A stretch of 64,000 nt of DNA from Streptococcus viridans (GCF_900636365.1 NZ_LR134266.1:633501-697500), one strand, 5' to 3'; shown: positions 1 to 9,017, counted from the stretch's first letter. The notes: a model not told the origin generated them from the sequence alone. Made by a program: numbers and translations.

Positions 1-1350
1 CTGGCCCAGGCTGGGCTCAAAGGAATGGAAAATATGGGTGTCACCCTTCTTTTATTGATTGTTCTCCTACCTTCCTCCGTATTAACTGCTGGAGGTCTCT
101 TATCCTGCGCCTATGCCTTTATATTGACGCTCACCTCTTCCGAAGAGGAGAAGTCGGGAATCCAAAAAGTCGTCAAGGAAAGTCTGGTGTTAACACTAGG
201 AGTTCTTCCTTTTTTGATATTTTTCTTTGGAGAATACCAACCCTGGTCTCTTCCTCTAACCTTTATTTTTTCTCTCTTATTTGACCTTCTGTTGTTACCA
301 GGTCTGAGTGTCGTCTTTCTCCTCTCCTTTTTCTATCCCTTGACCTTCTGGAATCCTTTCTTCGTCTGGATGGAAAAAAGTATGGAGTATCTAGCGAGAT
401 TCACTAGCAAATCCTTGGTTTTTGGACAGCCAAGCATTTATTTTTTCATCTTGCTTTTGTGCTTGCTAGCTTGCCTTTATGAGATGCGAAAGGTTAAGAA
501 GTGGAGATATCTTTTTCTACTCTTAATATGCTCTATATTCGCCCTTGTGAAGCATCCTTTAGAAAATGAGATTACCATCATTGATATTGGTCAAGGAGAT
601 AGTATTTTGCTACGTGATTGGCGAGGGAAAACCATCCTAATTGATACAGGAGGAAAAGTGGACTTTGGCCAAAAGGAGGGATGGAAGAAGCGGAGGTCTA
701 CTAGCAATGCAGAACGGACCTTGATTCCCTATCTCAAGAGTAGGGGGATTGACCGGATTGACCATATGATTCTCACGCATACTGACACAGATCACATGGG
801 AGATTTGGAAGTACTTGCGGCTAAGGTTAGCATTCAGGAAATCAACATTTCCAAGGGAAGCTTAAAAAAAGGTACTTTTGTCCGTTTGCTCAAACGCTTA
901 AACCTACCAGTAAAAACGCTGGAGGCTGGTGATCAACTGACGATCTTTGATGGGAGTGCAGAAGTTCTCTATCCGGTAGAGGTAGGAGATGGGAGTAATA
1001 ACGATTCCCTTGTCCTCTATGGGAGGTTTTATGGTTGGACCTTCCTTTTTACAGGAGATTTAGAAGAAGAGGGGGAAAAGACCTTGTTAGCCCGCTATCC
1101 TCAACTGCGCGTGGATGTATTAAAAGCAGGACACCATGGTTCTAAGGGCTCTTCTCACCCAGCCTTCTTAAAGCAAATCCAAGCAAAAATTGCCTTGATA
1201 TCTGCGGGAGAAAAAAATCGTTACCAGCATCCTCACCGGGAAACCTTGGAACGTTTTAAAGAGTTGCAGATGACTGTTTTTCGTACAGATCAGCAAGGAG
1301 CGATTCGTTTTAGAGGTTGGAATCAGTGGAAGATTGAAACCGTTCGATAA
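1..1350 (+). CDS. comEC: ComEC/Rec2 DNA uptake channel, C-terminal part (5' end outside window)
   Basis: The frame is open from base 1, so the N-terminal part lies upstream and only about 449 codons are visible. The visible protein has several hydrophobic segments typical of the competence membrane domain, then a metallo-beta-lactamase-type domain that starts near the IDIGQGDS and LIDTGGK motifs, carries HTDTDH, and continues with KAGHHGSKGSS. This order is that of the DNA-import channel ComEC, which moves single-stranded DNA across the cytoplasmic membrane during competence. The gene is followed by a DUF805 gene and holA; a comEC-holA neighbourhood is common in streptococci. No promoter can be judged. 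The assignment is firm; full length is unknown. Confidence 0.95.
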   Translation: MAQAGLKGMENMGVTLLLLIVLLPSSVLTAGGLLSCAYAFILTLTSSEEEKSGIQKVVKESLVLTLGVLPFLIFFFGEYQPWSLPLTFIFSLLFDLLLLPGLSVVFLLSFFYPLTFWNPFFVWMEKSMEYLARFTSKSLVFGQPSIYFFILLLCLLACLYEMRKVKKWRYLFLLLICSIFALVKHPLENEITIIDIGQGDSILLRDWRGKTILIDTGGKVDFGQKEGWKKRRSTSNAERTLIPYLKSRGIDRIDHMILTHTDTDHMGDLEVLAAKVSIQEINISKGSLKKGTFVRLLKRLNLPVKTLEAGDQLTIFDGSAEVLYPVEVGDGSNNDSLVLYGRFYGWTFLFTGDLEEEGEKTLLARYPQLRVDVLKAGHHGSKGSSHPAFLKQIQAKIALISAGEKNRYQHPHRETLERFKELQMTVFRTDQQGAIRFRGWNQWKIETVR

Positions 1351-1357
1351 GAGCTGT

Positions 1358-1386
1358 TTGATTTCTAGCTTGAAAATTGCTATGAT
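1358..1386 (+). promoter_or_regulatory. Promoter for the DUF805 gene
   Basis: TTGATT (1358-1363), a 17-base spacer and TATGAT (1381-1386) preceded by TG at the extended -10 position. It lies just after the comEC stop and about 27 bases before the next start codon. Prediction from sequence only. Confidence 0.5.
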
Positions 1387-1412
1387 AAAGTCAAGGAAAT
1401 GAGGTTACAAGT

Positions 1413-2078
1413 ATGAAATCATTACAGTTGTTTTGGATGCAATATGCTGATTTTTCTAGAAGATCAGATAGAAAAGAATTTTGGATTAGCCAAGTCTGGC
1501 ATTTATTGTTTACAAGTCCTTTTTGGATTTACCAATTGGTCTTATTCTTTTCAAATTCGAAATCAGAGGAAGAAGTGATTCCCTTGACCGGGATGGACGT
1601 TTCAGCTTGGTTCAGCATCTTTTTTCTCCTCTATCTCTATCTTATTTTTGTTCCCCAGCAAGCGGTAGTCGTTCGGCGATTGAGAGATGCGGGTCTTCAT
1701 TGGTCGTTGATTTTCCTATTTCTAGGCCCTATCTTGCTCTACCTTTTATCTCCTATTTCAATTTTTCTAGTCTTAGCTCTTGCAGGCTTGCTTTGTTTGG
1801 CATGTCTCTTGGTCCTTCCAAGTGCTAGACTTGCACAACCGGACCAGAATGCTTCTCCAGGATTTGATTTGACGAGTCCCGTGGTCTCTTCGCCAAGTAT
1901 TCCTTCCCATTTGATGGATCCCAATAGTTTTTCAGCTATTCCCCAGATTGTTTCGGCTCCACCAACTCCACTAGAGAAAGCGCCACTTGAAAAGAAAATG
2001 GAATCGGAACAGACCCAGCATCAGTTTAGAGAGTGGAATGAGGTACCTTCAGAACATGCAGGCTTTACAAACAATTAA
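1413..2078 (+). CDS. DUF805 family membrane protein
   Basis: A 221-residue protein beginning with the typical DUF805 signature: an aromatic-rich start, then FSRRSDRKEFW at residues 14-24. Three to four hydrophobic segments span roughly residues 28-47, 62-85 and 95-138. After residue 140 the protein becomes a Pro/Ser/Gln-rich tail of about 80 residues that is predicted to be disordered and has no recognised domain. DUF805 proteins are inner-membrane proteins of unknown role. The 3' end overlaps the start of holA by 23 bases, so the two are probably translated in a coupled way. Family membership is clear, function unknown. Confidence 0.8.
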   Translation: MKSLQLFWMQYADFSRRSDRKEFWISQVWHLLFTSPFWIYQLVLFFSNSKSEEEVIPLTGMDVSAWFSIFFLLYLYLIFVPQQAVVVRRLRDAGLHWSLIFLFLGPILLYLLSPISIFLVLALAGLLCLACLLVLPSARLAQPDQNASPGFDLTSPVVSSPSIPSHLMDPNSFSAIPQIVSAPPTPLEKAPLEKKMESEQTQHQFREWNEVPSEHAGFTNN

Positions 2079-3093
2079 AAAAATCAGTGCTGAGAACCTT
2101 CCTCCAATCCTAGTTCTATCAGGAGACGACATCGGTCAGTTTGAGTGGATGAAAGAGCAACTTTTTAAGAAAGTAGGCTACGATTCATCTGATTTGAACT
2201 ATTCCTATTTTGACATGAAAGAAGCAGCATATGCAGAAGTTGAGCTTGACTTAGTCAGCCTTCCATTTTTTGCGGATGAAAAAATAGTGATTTTGGATCA
2301 TTTTGTCGATGTGACGACCGCAAAAAAAAGATACCTGTCAGATGATGAATTGCAGTCCTTTGAAGATTACTTAGCGGCGCCTTTAGAAACGACTCGCTTG
2401 ATTGTCATTGCGGAAGGCAAACTGGATAGCAAGCGAAGGATTGTCAAGCTTTTAAAACGGGATGCCCAGTTGCTGGAGGCAACTGAATTAAAAGAGCAGG
2501 ACTTGCGTGCCCATTTCACGGAAGAGATCAAGTCTCTAGGGCTAGCGATTGATTCACAAGCCTTCGACCAACTTTTGATTAAATCGGGCTTTGATTTTAG
2601 TGAGATTCAGAAAAACTTGGAGTTTCTTAAAACGTACAAAGGAGCTTCTAGCATCACCATCTCAGATATTGAGGAGGCTATTCCGAAGACACTACAGGAT
2701 AATCTGTTTGATCTGATACAGATGATCCTAAAGAAACAAATTGATTCCGCCCGCAGTTTGGTTAAGGACCTTCGGTTACAAGGAGAGGATGAAATCAAGC
2801 TTCTGGCCATCTTGTTAAGTCAGTTCCGCATCTACACACAGGTCAAGCTGTTGAAGCAAGAGGGACGAACAGAACCCCAAATCGTTTCAGACCTATCAGA
2901 GTTGACCGGTCGGAAAGTGAACCCCTACCAAGTCAAATTTGCCCTAAGAGATAGTAGAGGGATATCTCTATCTTATTTGGAGCAGGCGATTTGTCTTTTG
3001 ATTGATACCGACTTTCAAATGAAGTCGGGAACGTATGAGAAGGACTATCTATTTGATTTAGCTTTACTAAAGCTGGCCAACCCATCTGTGTAA
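2056..3093 (+). CDS. holA: DNA polymerase III delta subunit
   Basis: This 345-residue protein is the clamp-loader delta subunit, which opens the beta sliding clamp. Recognisable stretches are the LSGDDIGQFEWMK region near the N-terminus, VSLPFFADEKIVILD, LDSKRRIVKLLKRDA and the late VNPYQVKFALRDSRG segment, all characteristic of streptococcal HolA. I chose the ATG at 2056 because the protein then starts MQALQTIKK, as in other streptococcal HolA proteins; ATGs at 1987 and 2038 are in frame but add an unusual N-terminus. GAGG at 2040-2043 could serve as ribosome binding site. The start lies inside the end of the DUF805 gene. sodA follows, as in other streptococci. Confidence 0.92.
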   Translation: MQALQTIKKISAENLPPILVLSGDDIGQFEWMKEQLFKKVGYDSSDLNYSYFDMKEAAYAEVELDLVSLPFFADEKIVILDHFVDVTTAKKRYLSDDELQSFEDYLAAPLETTRLIVIAEGKLDSKRRIVKLLKRDAQLLEATELKEQDLRAHFTEEIKSLGLAIDSQAFDQLLIKSGFDFSEIQKNLEFLKTYKGASSITISDIEEAIPKTLQDNLFDLIQMILKKQIDSARSLVKDLRLQGEDEIKLLAILLSQFRIYTQVKLLKQEGRTEPQIVSDLSELTGRKVNPYQVKFALRDSRGISLSYLEQAICLLIDTDFQMKSGTYEKDYLFDLALLKLANPSV

Positions 3094-3102
3094 GCAGAAT
3101 AG

Positions 3103-3131
3103 TTGAATTAATTAGATGATTGCGTTATCAT
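3103..3131 (+). promoter_or_regulatory. Candidate sodA promoter
   Basis: TTGAAT (3103-3108), 17-base spacer, TATCAT (3126-3131), which would give a leader of about 25 bases before the sodA start codon. The -10 is imperfect. Confidence 0.35.
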
Positions 3132-3164
3132 TTTTATATACATAAAGAAATAGAGGTATTTTCC

Positions 3165-3770
3165 ATGGCAATTATTTTACCAGATCTTCCGTACGCATAC
3201 GATGCATTGGAACCATACATTGATGCTGAAACCATGCACTTGCACCATGACAAACACCACCAAACTTACGTTAACAATGCAAATGCAGCTCTTGAAAAAC
3301 ACCCTGAAATCGGTGAAGACCTTGAAGCTTTGCTTGCTGACGTAGAATCTATCCCAGCTGATATCCGTCAAGCGCTTATCAACAATGGTGGTGGACACTT
3401 GAACCACGCTCTTTTCTGGGAATTGATGACTCCTGAACAGACAGCTCCTTCGGCAGAACTTGCAGCAGCAATCGATGAAACTTTTGGTTCATTCGAAGAA
3501 TTCCAAGCAGCCTTCACTGCAGCAGCAACTACTCGTTTTGGTTCTGGATGGGCTTGGTTGGTTGTTAACAAAGAAGGGAAGCTTGAAGTGACTTCAACAG
3601 CAAACCAAGACACACCAATCTCAGAAGGGAAGAAACCAATCTTGGGCTTGGACGTTTGGGAACATGCCTACTACGTGAAATACCGCAACGTTCGTCCTGA
3701 CTACATCAAAGCTTTCTTCTCAGTGATCAACTGGAACAAAGTAGACGAGCTTTACGCAGCAGCTAAATGA
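3165..3770 (+). CDS. sodA: Manganese-type superoxide dismutase
   Basis: A 201-residue Mn/Fe superoxide dismutase that converts superoxide to oxygen and hydrogen peroxide in the cytoplasm. Metal ligands are visible as HLHHDKHH near residues 24-31 (first His), LNHALFW in the middle, and the C-terminal DVWEHAYY motif (Asp and His ligands). The ATG at 3165 gives the usual [17 protein letters not shown] start and has GAGG-type pairing at 3153-3156; an upstream in-frame ATG at 3120 would add residues not seen in the family. It is a monocistronic gene with an intrinsic terminator directly behind it. Very clear. Confidence 0.97.
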   Translation: MAIILPDLPYAYDALEPYIDAETMHLHHDKHHQTYVNNANAALEKHPEIGEDLEALLADVESIPADIRQALINNGGGHLNHALFWELMTPEQTAPSAELAAAIDETFGSFEEFQAAFTAAATTRFGSGWAWLVVNKEGKLEVTSTANQDTPISEGKKPILGLDVWEHAYYVKYRNVRPDYIKAFFSVINWNKVDELYAAAK

Positions 3771-3790
3771 GCTTTCATAATAAAAAAAGT

Positions 3791-3840
3791 TTGAATCAAG
3801 AGTCCACTTAACGGTGGGCCTCGATTCAGGCTTTTTATTT
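3791..3840 (+). terminator. Intrinsic terminator after sodA
   Basis: A broken but long stem pairs TTGAATC/AGAG/CCAC with GTGG/CTC/GATTCA, followed by CTTTTTATTT. It ends the sodA transcript. Confidence 0.75.
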
Positions 3841-3894
3841 TTAAATTGGTCAACATAGACTAAAAGGATTCTCCCGTTTTGGAAGGGATATTTC

Positions 3895-3922
3895 TTGCGT
3901 TTATACCTGAAAATGATACACT
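3895..3922 (+). promoter_or_regulatory. Promoter for the HerA-like ATPase gene
   Basis: TTGCGT (3895-3900), 16-base spacer and TACACT (3917-3922) with TG at the extended -10 position. The predicted start near 3929 puts about 94 bases of leader before the coding region. Confidence 0.5.
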
Positions 3923-3935
3923 AGAAGAGTATGTG

Positions 3936-3985
3936 AAAGTGAGGAGAAAGGCTTCCTACATAAGGAAGAAGCCTTGTCACTTTTT
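3936..3985 (+). terminator. Terminator-like hairpin in the leader of the HerA-like ATPase gene
   Basis: AAAGTGA (3936-3942) pairs with TCAC plus T residues (3977-3985), and an inner stem pairs AAGGCTTCCT with AGGAAG-A-AGCCTT. The right arm runs directly into a five-T tract. Because it lies between the predicted promoter and the coding region, it may be an attenuator rather than an end-of-operon terminator. Confidence 0.6.
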
Positions 3986-4022
3986 CTGAAAAAACTGTGC
4001 CTTAACAAAAGGGAGAATGAAA

Positions 4023-5495
4023 ATGACAAGTATTACGATTACAAAAGGAGCAGTGGATACGCCACTTTATCTAAAAATGCTCAACCGCCACGGTTTAATT
4101 GCAGGAGCTACTGGTACAGGGAAAACCGTAACCTTAAAAGTCATAACTGAAAAATTAAGTCAGCAAGGGATTCCGGTGTTTCTAGCAGACATCAAGGGAG
4201 ATCTTTCAGGTCTTGCAAAAGCTGGACAATGGACGCCAAAGATGGAAGAGCGCTATAAGCTACTAGGTATTACAGATCCTTTTGAACCTCAAGCTTTTCC
4301 AGTTCGTTTATGGGATGTCTTTGGTCAAGCAGGCCATCCAGTCCGTGCAACGATTGAAGGAATGGGGTCTCTTTTACTAGCTCGCTTATTGGACCTCAAC
4401 GAAACGCAAACAGGGATTTTGGCCATTGTCTTTAAATTGGCCAAAGAACAAAATTGGCCTTTGATTGATTTGAAGGATTTGCAGAGCCTTTTGAAGGAAG
4501 TGTATGACCATGCCTCAGATTATTCCGCTCAGTATGGAAATATCAGTAAACAATCAGTAGGGGCTATTCAACGAAGCTTGTTAGTATTAGAGCAAGAGGG
4601 GGCGGATCAATTCTTTGGAGAGCCAGCTTTGGATCTTCAAGATTTTATGCAATTGGACAGCAGTGGACGAGGCTACATCAACATTCTCTCAGCAACTCGT
4701 CTCTTTAACTCTCCTAAACTCTATTCTACCTTCCTTATCTGGATGTTATCTCGTCTGTTCGAAACCTTGCCAGAAGTTGGAGATTTAGAAAAACCAAAAT
4801 TTGTCTTCTTCTTTGATGAAGCCCACCTCTTGTTTAATGATGCGAGCAAGCTTTTCCTGGAAAAAGTTGAGCAAGTCGTTCGACTCATCCGGTCTAAAGG
4901 AGTGGGGATCTACTTTATTACACAGAATCCTCAAGATCTTCCTGAATCTGTATTGGCCCAGCTTGGGAATCGTGTCCAACATGCCTTGCGTGCCTATACG
5001 CCAAAAGAAATGAAAGCTATCAAAGTTGCTGCACAAAGTTTCCGACCAAACCCAGAATTTGATACGGAAACTGTCTTGACGGAGTTAGGAACAGGGGAAG
5101 CTCTAGTTTCCTTCCTAAATGAAAAGGGGCAACCAAGTGTGGTTGAGCGCTCCTATATTTTGTCTCCACAATCCAGTTTTGATTTGTTAAACGAGAGTGA
5201 ACGGTTGGCCTTGATCACCAGCTCTCCTTTCCATCAAAAATATGCTGTTCGAGTAGACAATGAATCAGCTTATGAAAAATTGACTGAAAAATCTGCTAGA
5301 GAAGAGAAGGAAAAGGAGAGGGAAGCGGAAGAAAAGACAAGAGTTGCAGAAGAGAAGGCTAGCCAAAAACGGAGTCCGGGCCGTCCACGAAAATCTAGTA
5401 TAGAAAAGGCCAAAGATTCCTTCATCAGTTCCTTGTTCCGTACCATTGCGCGTGAAGTTGCTAAATTGATTATGGGATCCTTTAAGCGCAAATAA
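4023..5495 (+). CDS. HerA-like/DUF853 P-loop ATPase (YjgR-like)
   Basis: A 490-residue ATPase of the DUF853 (HerA-like, E. coli YjgR) family. Walker A is GATGTGKT at residues 28-35, followed by a [11 protein letters not shown] segment; Walker B is FFFDEAH with DEAH at about 265-268, and a [17 protein letters not shown] segment follows. The C-terminus (from about residue 415) is a Lys/Glu-rich coiled-coil-like stretch, then a basic linker and a hydrophobic end. The molecular role is not established; HerA-fold proteins are DNA-pumping or DNA-unwinding motors. ATG 4023 is preferred over ATG 4017 because the AGGGAG at 4010-4015 is then seven bases away. It stands alone between sodA and a serine hydrolase gene. 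Confidence 0.85.
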   Translation: MTSITITKGAVDTPLYLKMLNRHGLIAGATGTGKTVTLKVITEKLSQQGIPVFLADIKGDLSGLAKAGQWTPKMEERYKLLGITDPFEPQAFPVRLWDVFGQAGHPVRATIEGMGSLLLARLLDLNETQTGILAIVFKLAKEQNWPLIDLKDLQSLLKEVYDHASDYSAQYGNISKQSVGAIQRSLLVLEQEGADQFFGEPALDLQDFMQLDSSGRGYINILSATRLFNSPKLYSTFLIWMLSRLFETLPEVGDLEKPKFVFFFDEAHLLFNDASKLFLEKVEQVVRLIRSKGVGIYFITQNPQDLPESVLAQLGNRVQHALRAYTPKEMKAIKVAAQSFRPNPEFDTETVLTELGTGEALVSFLNEKGQPSVVERSYILSPQSSFDLLNESERLALITSSPFHQKYAVRVDNESAYEKLTEKSAREEKEKEREAEEKTRVAEEKASQKRSPGRPRKSSIEKAKDSFISSLFRTIAREVAKLIMGSFKRK

Positions 5496-5599
5496 GACAG
5501 TCAAAAGGGGACGGATTCATAGGAACAGGAGGAAGGATTCAGTCGGGATTGCTAAAAAAGTTTCTTCCAGAAGAAATCGTTTTCTGATCCAGAAATACC

Positions 5600-5628
5600 T
5601 TGTTATTTTAAAGAGAATCTTTTATAAT
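5600..5628 (+). promoter_or_regulatory. Strong promoter immediately upstream of the serine hydrolase start codon
   Basis: TTGTTA (5600-5605), exactly 17 bases, then TATAAT (5623-5628). The expected transcription start (about 5635) is only three bases before the ATG at 5638, and there is no ribosome binding site, so a leaderless or near-leaderless mRNA is predicted. Confidence 0.7.
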
Positions 5629-5637
5629 TAACTTCAT

Positions 5638-6690
5638 ATGAAAAAAATATTTAATGTTCGATCGATCATGATTGTATTGGGAATTTTACTATGTATAGGA
5701 GGAGTTGGAGCATTAAGTTACCTTCATCTTCATCAGGCTCCAGCTTCGCCTCTTGCTCAAGAGGGAACGACGGCTCAACCAGTTGAGTCCAAGCAAGAGA
5801 AGCAGCCTTCCCAACCTCCTCGTGTCAAAACTCCTGAGGAGAAACAAGCCGTCATGGATCAAGATCGTGAAACCATGGAAAATTTTGGTCTTGTCTATGA
5901 TTATGCCAATAAAGGCTTGGTAGAAGTTGTACAAGACTATATGGCTGAGTATGGTATTGATCCTTCCCAAATTACCTTTACCTATAAAAATCCTGCGACA
6001 GGTCAACAATTTTCTATGAATGAGTTACAGCCAATGACAGCGGGAAGTACTTATAAACTGCCCCTAAATATGTTAGTCGTGGATGAAGTCGATGCAGGGA
6101 AGTTAAACTTAACGGATGAATTTGATATTACCAATACTTACTACGAGTACCTTGGAGAGCATGATAATTATGTAGCTGCCTTTGGTGGAGCTATGACGAT
6201 TCCAGATATGCAACGTTATTCTCTTGTCTATTCAGAAAATACGCCGGCATATGCCTTGGCCGACCGCTTTGGTGGCATGGACAATGTCTATGAGAAGTAT
6301 AAAAAATATGGAAAATCCCGTGCAGAAATAAAAACCATTAGTCCTGAAAACAAAACGACATCTGATTACTATATTCAAGTCTTGGACTATCTTTGGAACC
6401 ACAAAGAAAAGTATGGGACCTTGCTAGAATTAATCGGAGAGTCCTTTCCAAATGAATACTACAAACGGTATTTACCAGATTTAGTCATTCAGCAAAAACC
6501 TGGTTATGTAGCGGAAGCCCTGAATGTCGAAGCTATTGTTTACGAACAAACTCCTTATCTTATCTCGATTTTTACTGCTGGTCTAGGGGGGACAACCCCA
6601 GAAAGTACGGAGATCAGTGGTTATGGTCTTCATTTACTTGGTCAACTCTGCTATGTGATCAATGAATGGCACCGTGTAAATGTCAATTAA
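5638..6690 (+). CDS. Secreted/membrane-anchored serine hydrolase with class A beta-lactamase fold
   Basis: A 350-residue protein with an N-terminal hydrophobic anchor (residues about 9-30), a Pro/Gln-rich linker to about residue 68 and a beta-lactamase-like domain. The nucleophile motif STYK is at residues 137-140 and an SEN triad (SxN-type) lies in YSENTPAYALADRFGG. The third motif, normally KTG, appears as KPG in QQKPGY. This makes true beta-lactamase activity doubtful; members of this family in streptococci are annotated only as serine hydrolases, perhaps acting on cell-wall substrates. The gene is monocistronic, with its own strong promoter almost touching the ATG and a terminator behind it. 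Confidence 0.8.
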   Translation: MKKIFNVRSIMIVLGILLCIGGVGALSYLHLHQAPASPLAQEGTTAQPVESKQEKQPSQPPRVKTPEEKQAVMDQDRETMENFGLVYDYANKGLVEVVQDYMAEYGIDPSQITFTYKNPATGQQFSMNELQPMTAGSTYKLPLNMLVVDEVDAGKLNLTDEFDITNTYYEYLGEHDNYVAAFGGAMTIPDMQRYSLVYSENTPAYALADRFGGMDNVYEKYKKYGKSRAEIKTISPENKTTSDYYIQVLDYLWNHKEKYGTLLELIGESFPNEYYKRYLPDLVIQQKPGYVAEALNVEAIVYEQTPYLISIFTAGLGGTTPESTEISGYGLHLLGQLCYVINEWHRVNVN

Positions 6691-6698
6691 GGAATTAG

Positions 6699-6733
6699 AA
6701 CCTTTCCCAAGATAGTTTTGGGAAGGTTTTTTC
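6699..6733 (+). terminator. Intrinsic terminator after the serine hydrolase gene
   Basis: AACCTTTCCCAA pairs with TTGGGAAGGTT with one bulged T, and six T residues follow. Confidence 0.85.
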
Positions 6734-6777
6734 TATGCAAAAATATGGTTTAATGGTTAAAATCTTGGTGACATTCT

Positions 6778-6806
6778 TTGAGGTCAGTGAATAAATATGA
6801 TATAAT
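6778..6806 (+). promoter_or_regulatory. flp promoter
   Basis: TTGAGG (6778-6783), 17-base spacer, TATAAT (6801-6806) with TG at the extended -10 position. The TTG at 6778 is therefore a -35 element, not a start codon; the leader is about 22 bases. Confidence 0.75.
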
Positions 6807-6834
6807 AACTAAAGAACCTAAAGAAAGAATAAAA

Positions 6835-7521
6835 ATGATTACAAAAGAAGATTATCAGTTAATTCGATCCCATCCAGCTTTCTCTGAAATTCCAGTTGAA
6901 AAATTTGATAAATTAGCTGTAGAAATCCATTATAGAGAAATTCCAAAGGGACAAATCCTATTTTTTGCTGGTGATAAACGCGATCGGATCTTTTTAGTGG
7001 TAGAAGGCTATGTCCGGATTGAGGAGTTTGACTCTTCTGACACCTTCTCGTATATGGATTACATCAAAGAAGGAGCTGTCTTCCCATACGGTGGTATGTT
7101 TACAGATTCAACTTATCACTATACAGCCACTTCCATGACAACGGTAAAATATTTCAGTATCCCTGTTCAGCTTTATGAAGAAATTGTTCAGTCCAGTATG
7201 GAACAAGTTCTCTTTATAACGAGAAAACTTTCAAAAATTCTGGAATTCCAGGAGTTGCGACTTCGCAATGTGGTGGCAGCTAGTGCCAGTGATCGTGTGA
7301 TCCAATCCCTAGCTCTACTCTGTAAGGATTATCAAAAGTCTGGGCCAACTATTCCTTTTCCAATGAGTATGAAGGAGTTGGCTAGATTAGCTGCGACGAC
7401 GAGAGAAACCGTCAATCAAGTGTTAAAGAAGCTCCTAGAAGAGGAGAGAATCGAGTACAAGCATAAGAAATTAACTTTTCTAGATCTTCCATTCTTTTTA
7501 GATAGTTTTGAAGAAGCCTAA
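6835..7521 (+). CDS. flp: Crp/Fnr-family regulator of the arginine deiminase genes
   Basis: A 228-residue Crp/Fnr-type transcription factor. The cyclic-nucleotide-binding-like beta-barrel occupies residues about 10-120 (GQILFFAGDKRDRIFLVVEGYVRI is the typical core), followed by the dimer helix and a winged helix-turn-helix with MKELARLAATTRETVNQVLKKL near residues 180-201. I see no N-terminal cysteine cluster for an Fe-S centre. In S. gordonii and S. suis a homologous gene (flp/flpS) lies just upstream of arcA and activates the arginine deiminase operon; that role is inferred here from position. ATG 6835 follows a weak AAGAAAG site. The gene is transcribed from its own promoter. Confidence 0.88.
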   Translation: MITKEDYQLIRSHPAFSEIPVEKFDKLAVEIHYREIPKGQILFFAGDKRDRIFLVVEGYVRIEEFDSSDTFSYMDYIKEGAVFPYGGMFTDSTYHYTATSMTTVKYFSIPVQLYEEIVQSSMEQVLFITRKLSKILEFQELRLRNVVAASASDRVIQSLALLCKDYQKSGPTIPFPMSMKELARLAATTRETVNQVLKKLLEEERIEYKHKKLTFLDLPFFLDSFEEA

Positions 7522-7703
7522 TAGGGCTTCTTTTATTTTCTGTCAAAAACGTTAAAAAGTTTCAAAAATCAAATAAAAAAATATTTACTCGCAAAAAGAA
7601 TATATTTAGCAAAATATTCAAAGAAAGCGGTTCATTTTTCATAAAACAAGGGTAATATTTAAAAAAGTGTCAGATTCTTGGCATTCGTAATGGAAGATTG
7701 ACC

Positions 7704-7732
7704 GTGAAAGCGGTACCAATTGGTGATAAAAT
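7704..7732 (+). promoter_or_regulatory. arcA promoter with overlapping cre site
   Basis: An extended -10, TG-A-TAAAAT (TAAAAT at 7727-7732), lies about 55 bases before arcA. The stretch 7704-7718 fits the catabolite-response consensus WTGNAARCGNWWNCA at 14 of 15 positions and covers the -35 and spacer region, so CcpA binding would block RNA polymerase. The rest of 7522-7787 is very AT-rich, with several AATATT-type half sites where Flp and ArcR could bind, but I could not define those sites. Confidence 0.65.
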
Positions 7733-7787
7733 AAAACCTGTAAACGGGATTAGCTAAGCTAAACCGCAAGAAGAAGGAGGACTATAG

Positions 7788-9017
7788 ATGTCTACACACC
7801 CAATTCATGTTTTCTCAGAAATTGGAAAACTGAAAAAAGTTTGTTTGCACCGTCCAGGTAAAGAGTTGGAAAACTTGATGCCTGACTATCTTGAACGTCT
7901 TCTTTTTGATGATATTCCTTTCTTGGAAGATGCTCAAAAAGAACACGACGCATTTGCTGAAGCACTTCGTAACGAAGGTATTGAAGTACTTTATCTTGAA
8001 CAGTTAGCTGCTGAGTCATTGACTTCTCCAGAAATTCGCGATCAGTTCATCGAAGAATACCTTGAAGAAGCGAACATTCGTGGACGCCAAACAAAAATTG
8101 CGATTCGTGAATTGCTTCACAGCATTGAAGACAACCAAGAATTGGTTGAAAAAACAATGGCAGGGGTTCAAAAAGCTGAACTTCCAGAAATTCCTGAAGA
8201 AGCAAAAGGATTGACAGACCTTGTTGAATCTGACTACCCATTTGCTATCGACCCAATGCCAAACTTGTACTTCACACGTGACCCATTTGCGACAATTGGT
8301 AATGCAGTATCATTGAACCATATGTACGCAGATACACGTAACCGTGAAACTTTGTATGGTAAATACATCTTCAAATACCACCCAGTTTACGGTGGAAAAG
8401 TTGAACTTGTCTACAACCGCGAAGAAGATACTCGTATCGAAGGTGGAGATGAGTTGGTACTTTCTAAAGATGTATTGGCAGTAGGTATCTCACAACGTAC
8501 TGATGCTGCATCAATCGAAAAATTGTTGGTAAACATCTTCAAGAAGAACGTTGGCTTCAAGAAAGTATTGGCCTTCGAATTTGCTAACAACCGTAAATTC
8601 ATGCACTTGGATACAGTATTCACAATGGTGGACTACGATAAATTCACAATCCACCCTGAAATCCAAGGTAACCTTCGCGTCTTCTCTGTAACTTATGAAA
8701 ACGAACAATTGAAGATCGTTGAAGAAAAAGGTGATTTGGCTGAATTGCTTGCTGAAAACCTTGGTGTAGAAAAAGTTACTTTGATTCCATGTGGAGATGG
8801 CAACATCGTTGCTGCTGCGCGTGAACAATGGAACGACGGATCAAATACTCTTACAATCGCACCTGGTGTGGTAGTTGTATACGACCGTAACACTGTTACC
8901 AACAAGAAATTAGAAGAATACGGACTTCGTTTGATCAAGATCCGCGGAAGTGAATTGGTTCGCGGTCGTGGTGGACCTCGTTGTATGTCAATGCCATTCG
9001 AACGTGAAGAAATCTAA
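7788..9017 (+). CDS. arcA: Arginine deiminase
   Basis: A 409-residue enzyme that hydrolyses L-arginine to citrulline and ammonia, the first step of the arginine deiminase pathway. Visible motifs are the N-terminal [39 protein letters not shown] and the C-terminal [11 protein letters not shown], in which Cys399 is the catalytic cysteine. Start ATG 7788 has a strong AAGGAGG at 7774-7780. It is the first gene of arcABCDT. Expression is likely catabolite-repressed through the cre at the promoter and arginine/oxygen-controlled through ArcR and Flp, as known in S. gordonii. In oral streptococci the ammonia raises pH and the pathway yields ATP. Confidence 0.98.
   Translation: MSTHPIHVFSEIGKLKKVCLHRPGKELENLMPDYLERLLFDDIPFLEDAQKEHDAFAEALRNEGIEVLYLEQLAAESLTSPEIRDQFIEEYLEEANIRGRQTKIAIRELLHSIEDNQELVEKTMAGVQKAELPEIPEEAKGLTDLVESDYPFAIDPMPNLYFTRDPFATIGNAVSLNHMYADTRNRETLYGKYIFKYHPVYGGKVELVYNREEDTRIEGGDELVLSKDVLAVGISQRTDAASIEKLLVNIFKKNVGFKKVLAFEFANNRKFMHLDTVFTMVDYDKFTIHPEIQGNLRVFSVTYENEQLKIVEEKGDLAELLAENLGVEKVTLIPCGDGNIVAAAREQWNDGSNTLTIAPGVVVVYDRNTVTNKKLEEYGLRLIKIRGSELVRGRGGPRCMSMPFEREEI

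Noticed and set aside
6778..6834. Longer flp reading frame starting with TTG at 6778
   Set aside because: The TTG is the -35 element of a good promoter and the extra residues have no counterpart in the family.
7600..7680. Second cre at the GAAAGCGG sequence upstream of arcA
   Set aside because: Only the left half fits; the right half (TTCATT) misses the conserved CA, so the match is weak.
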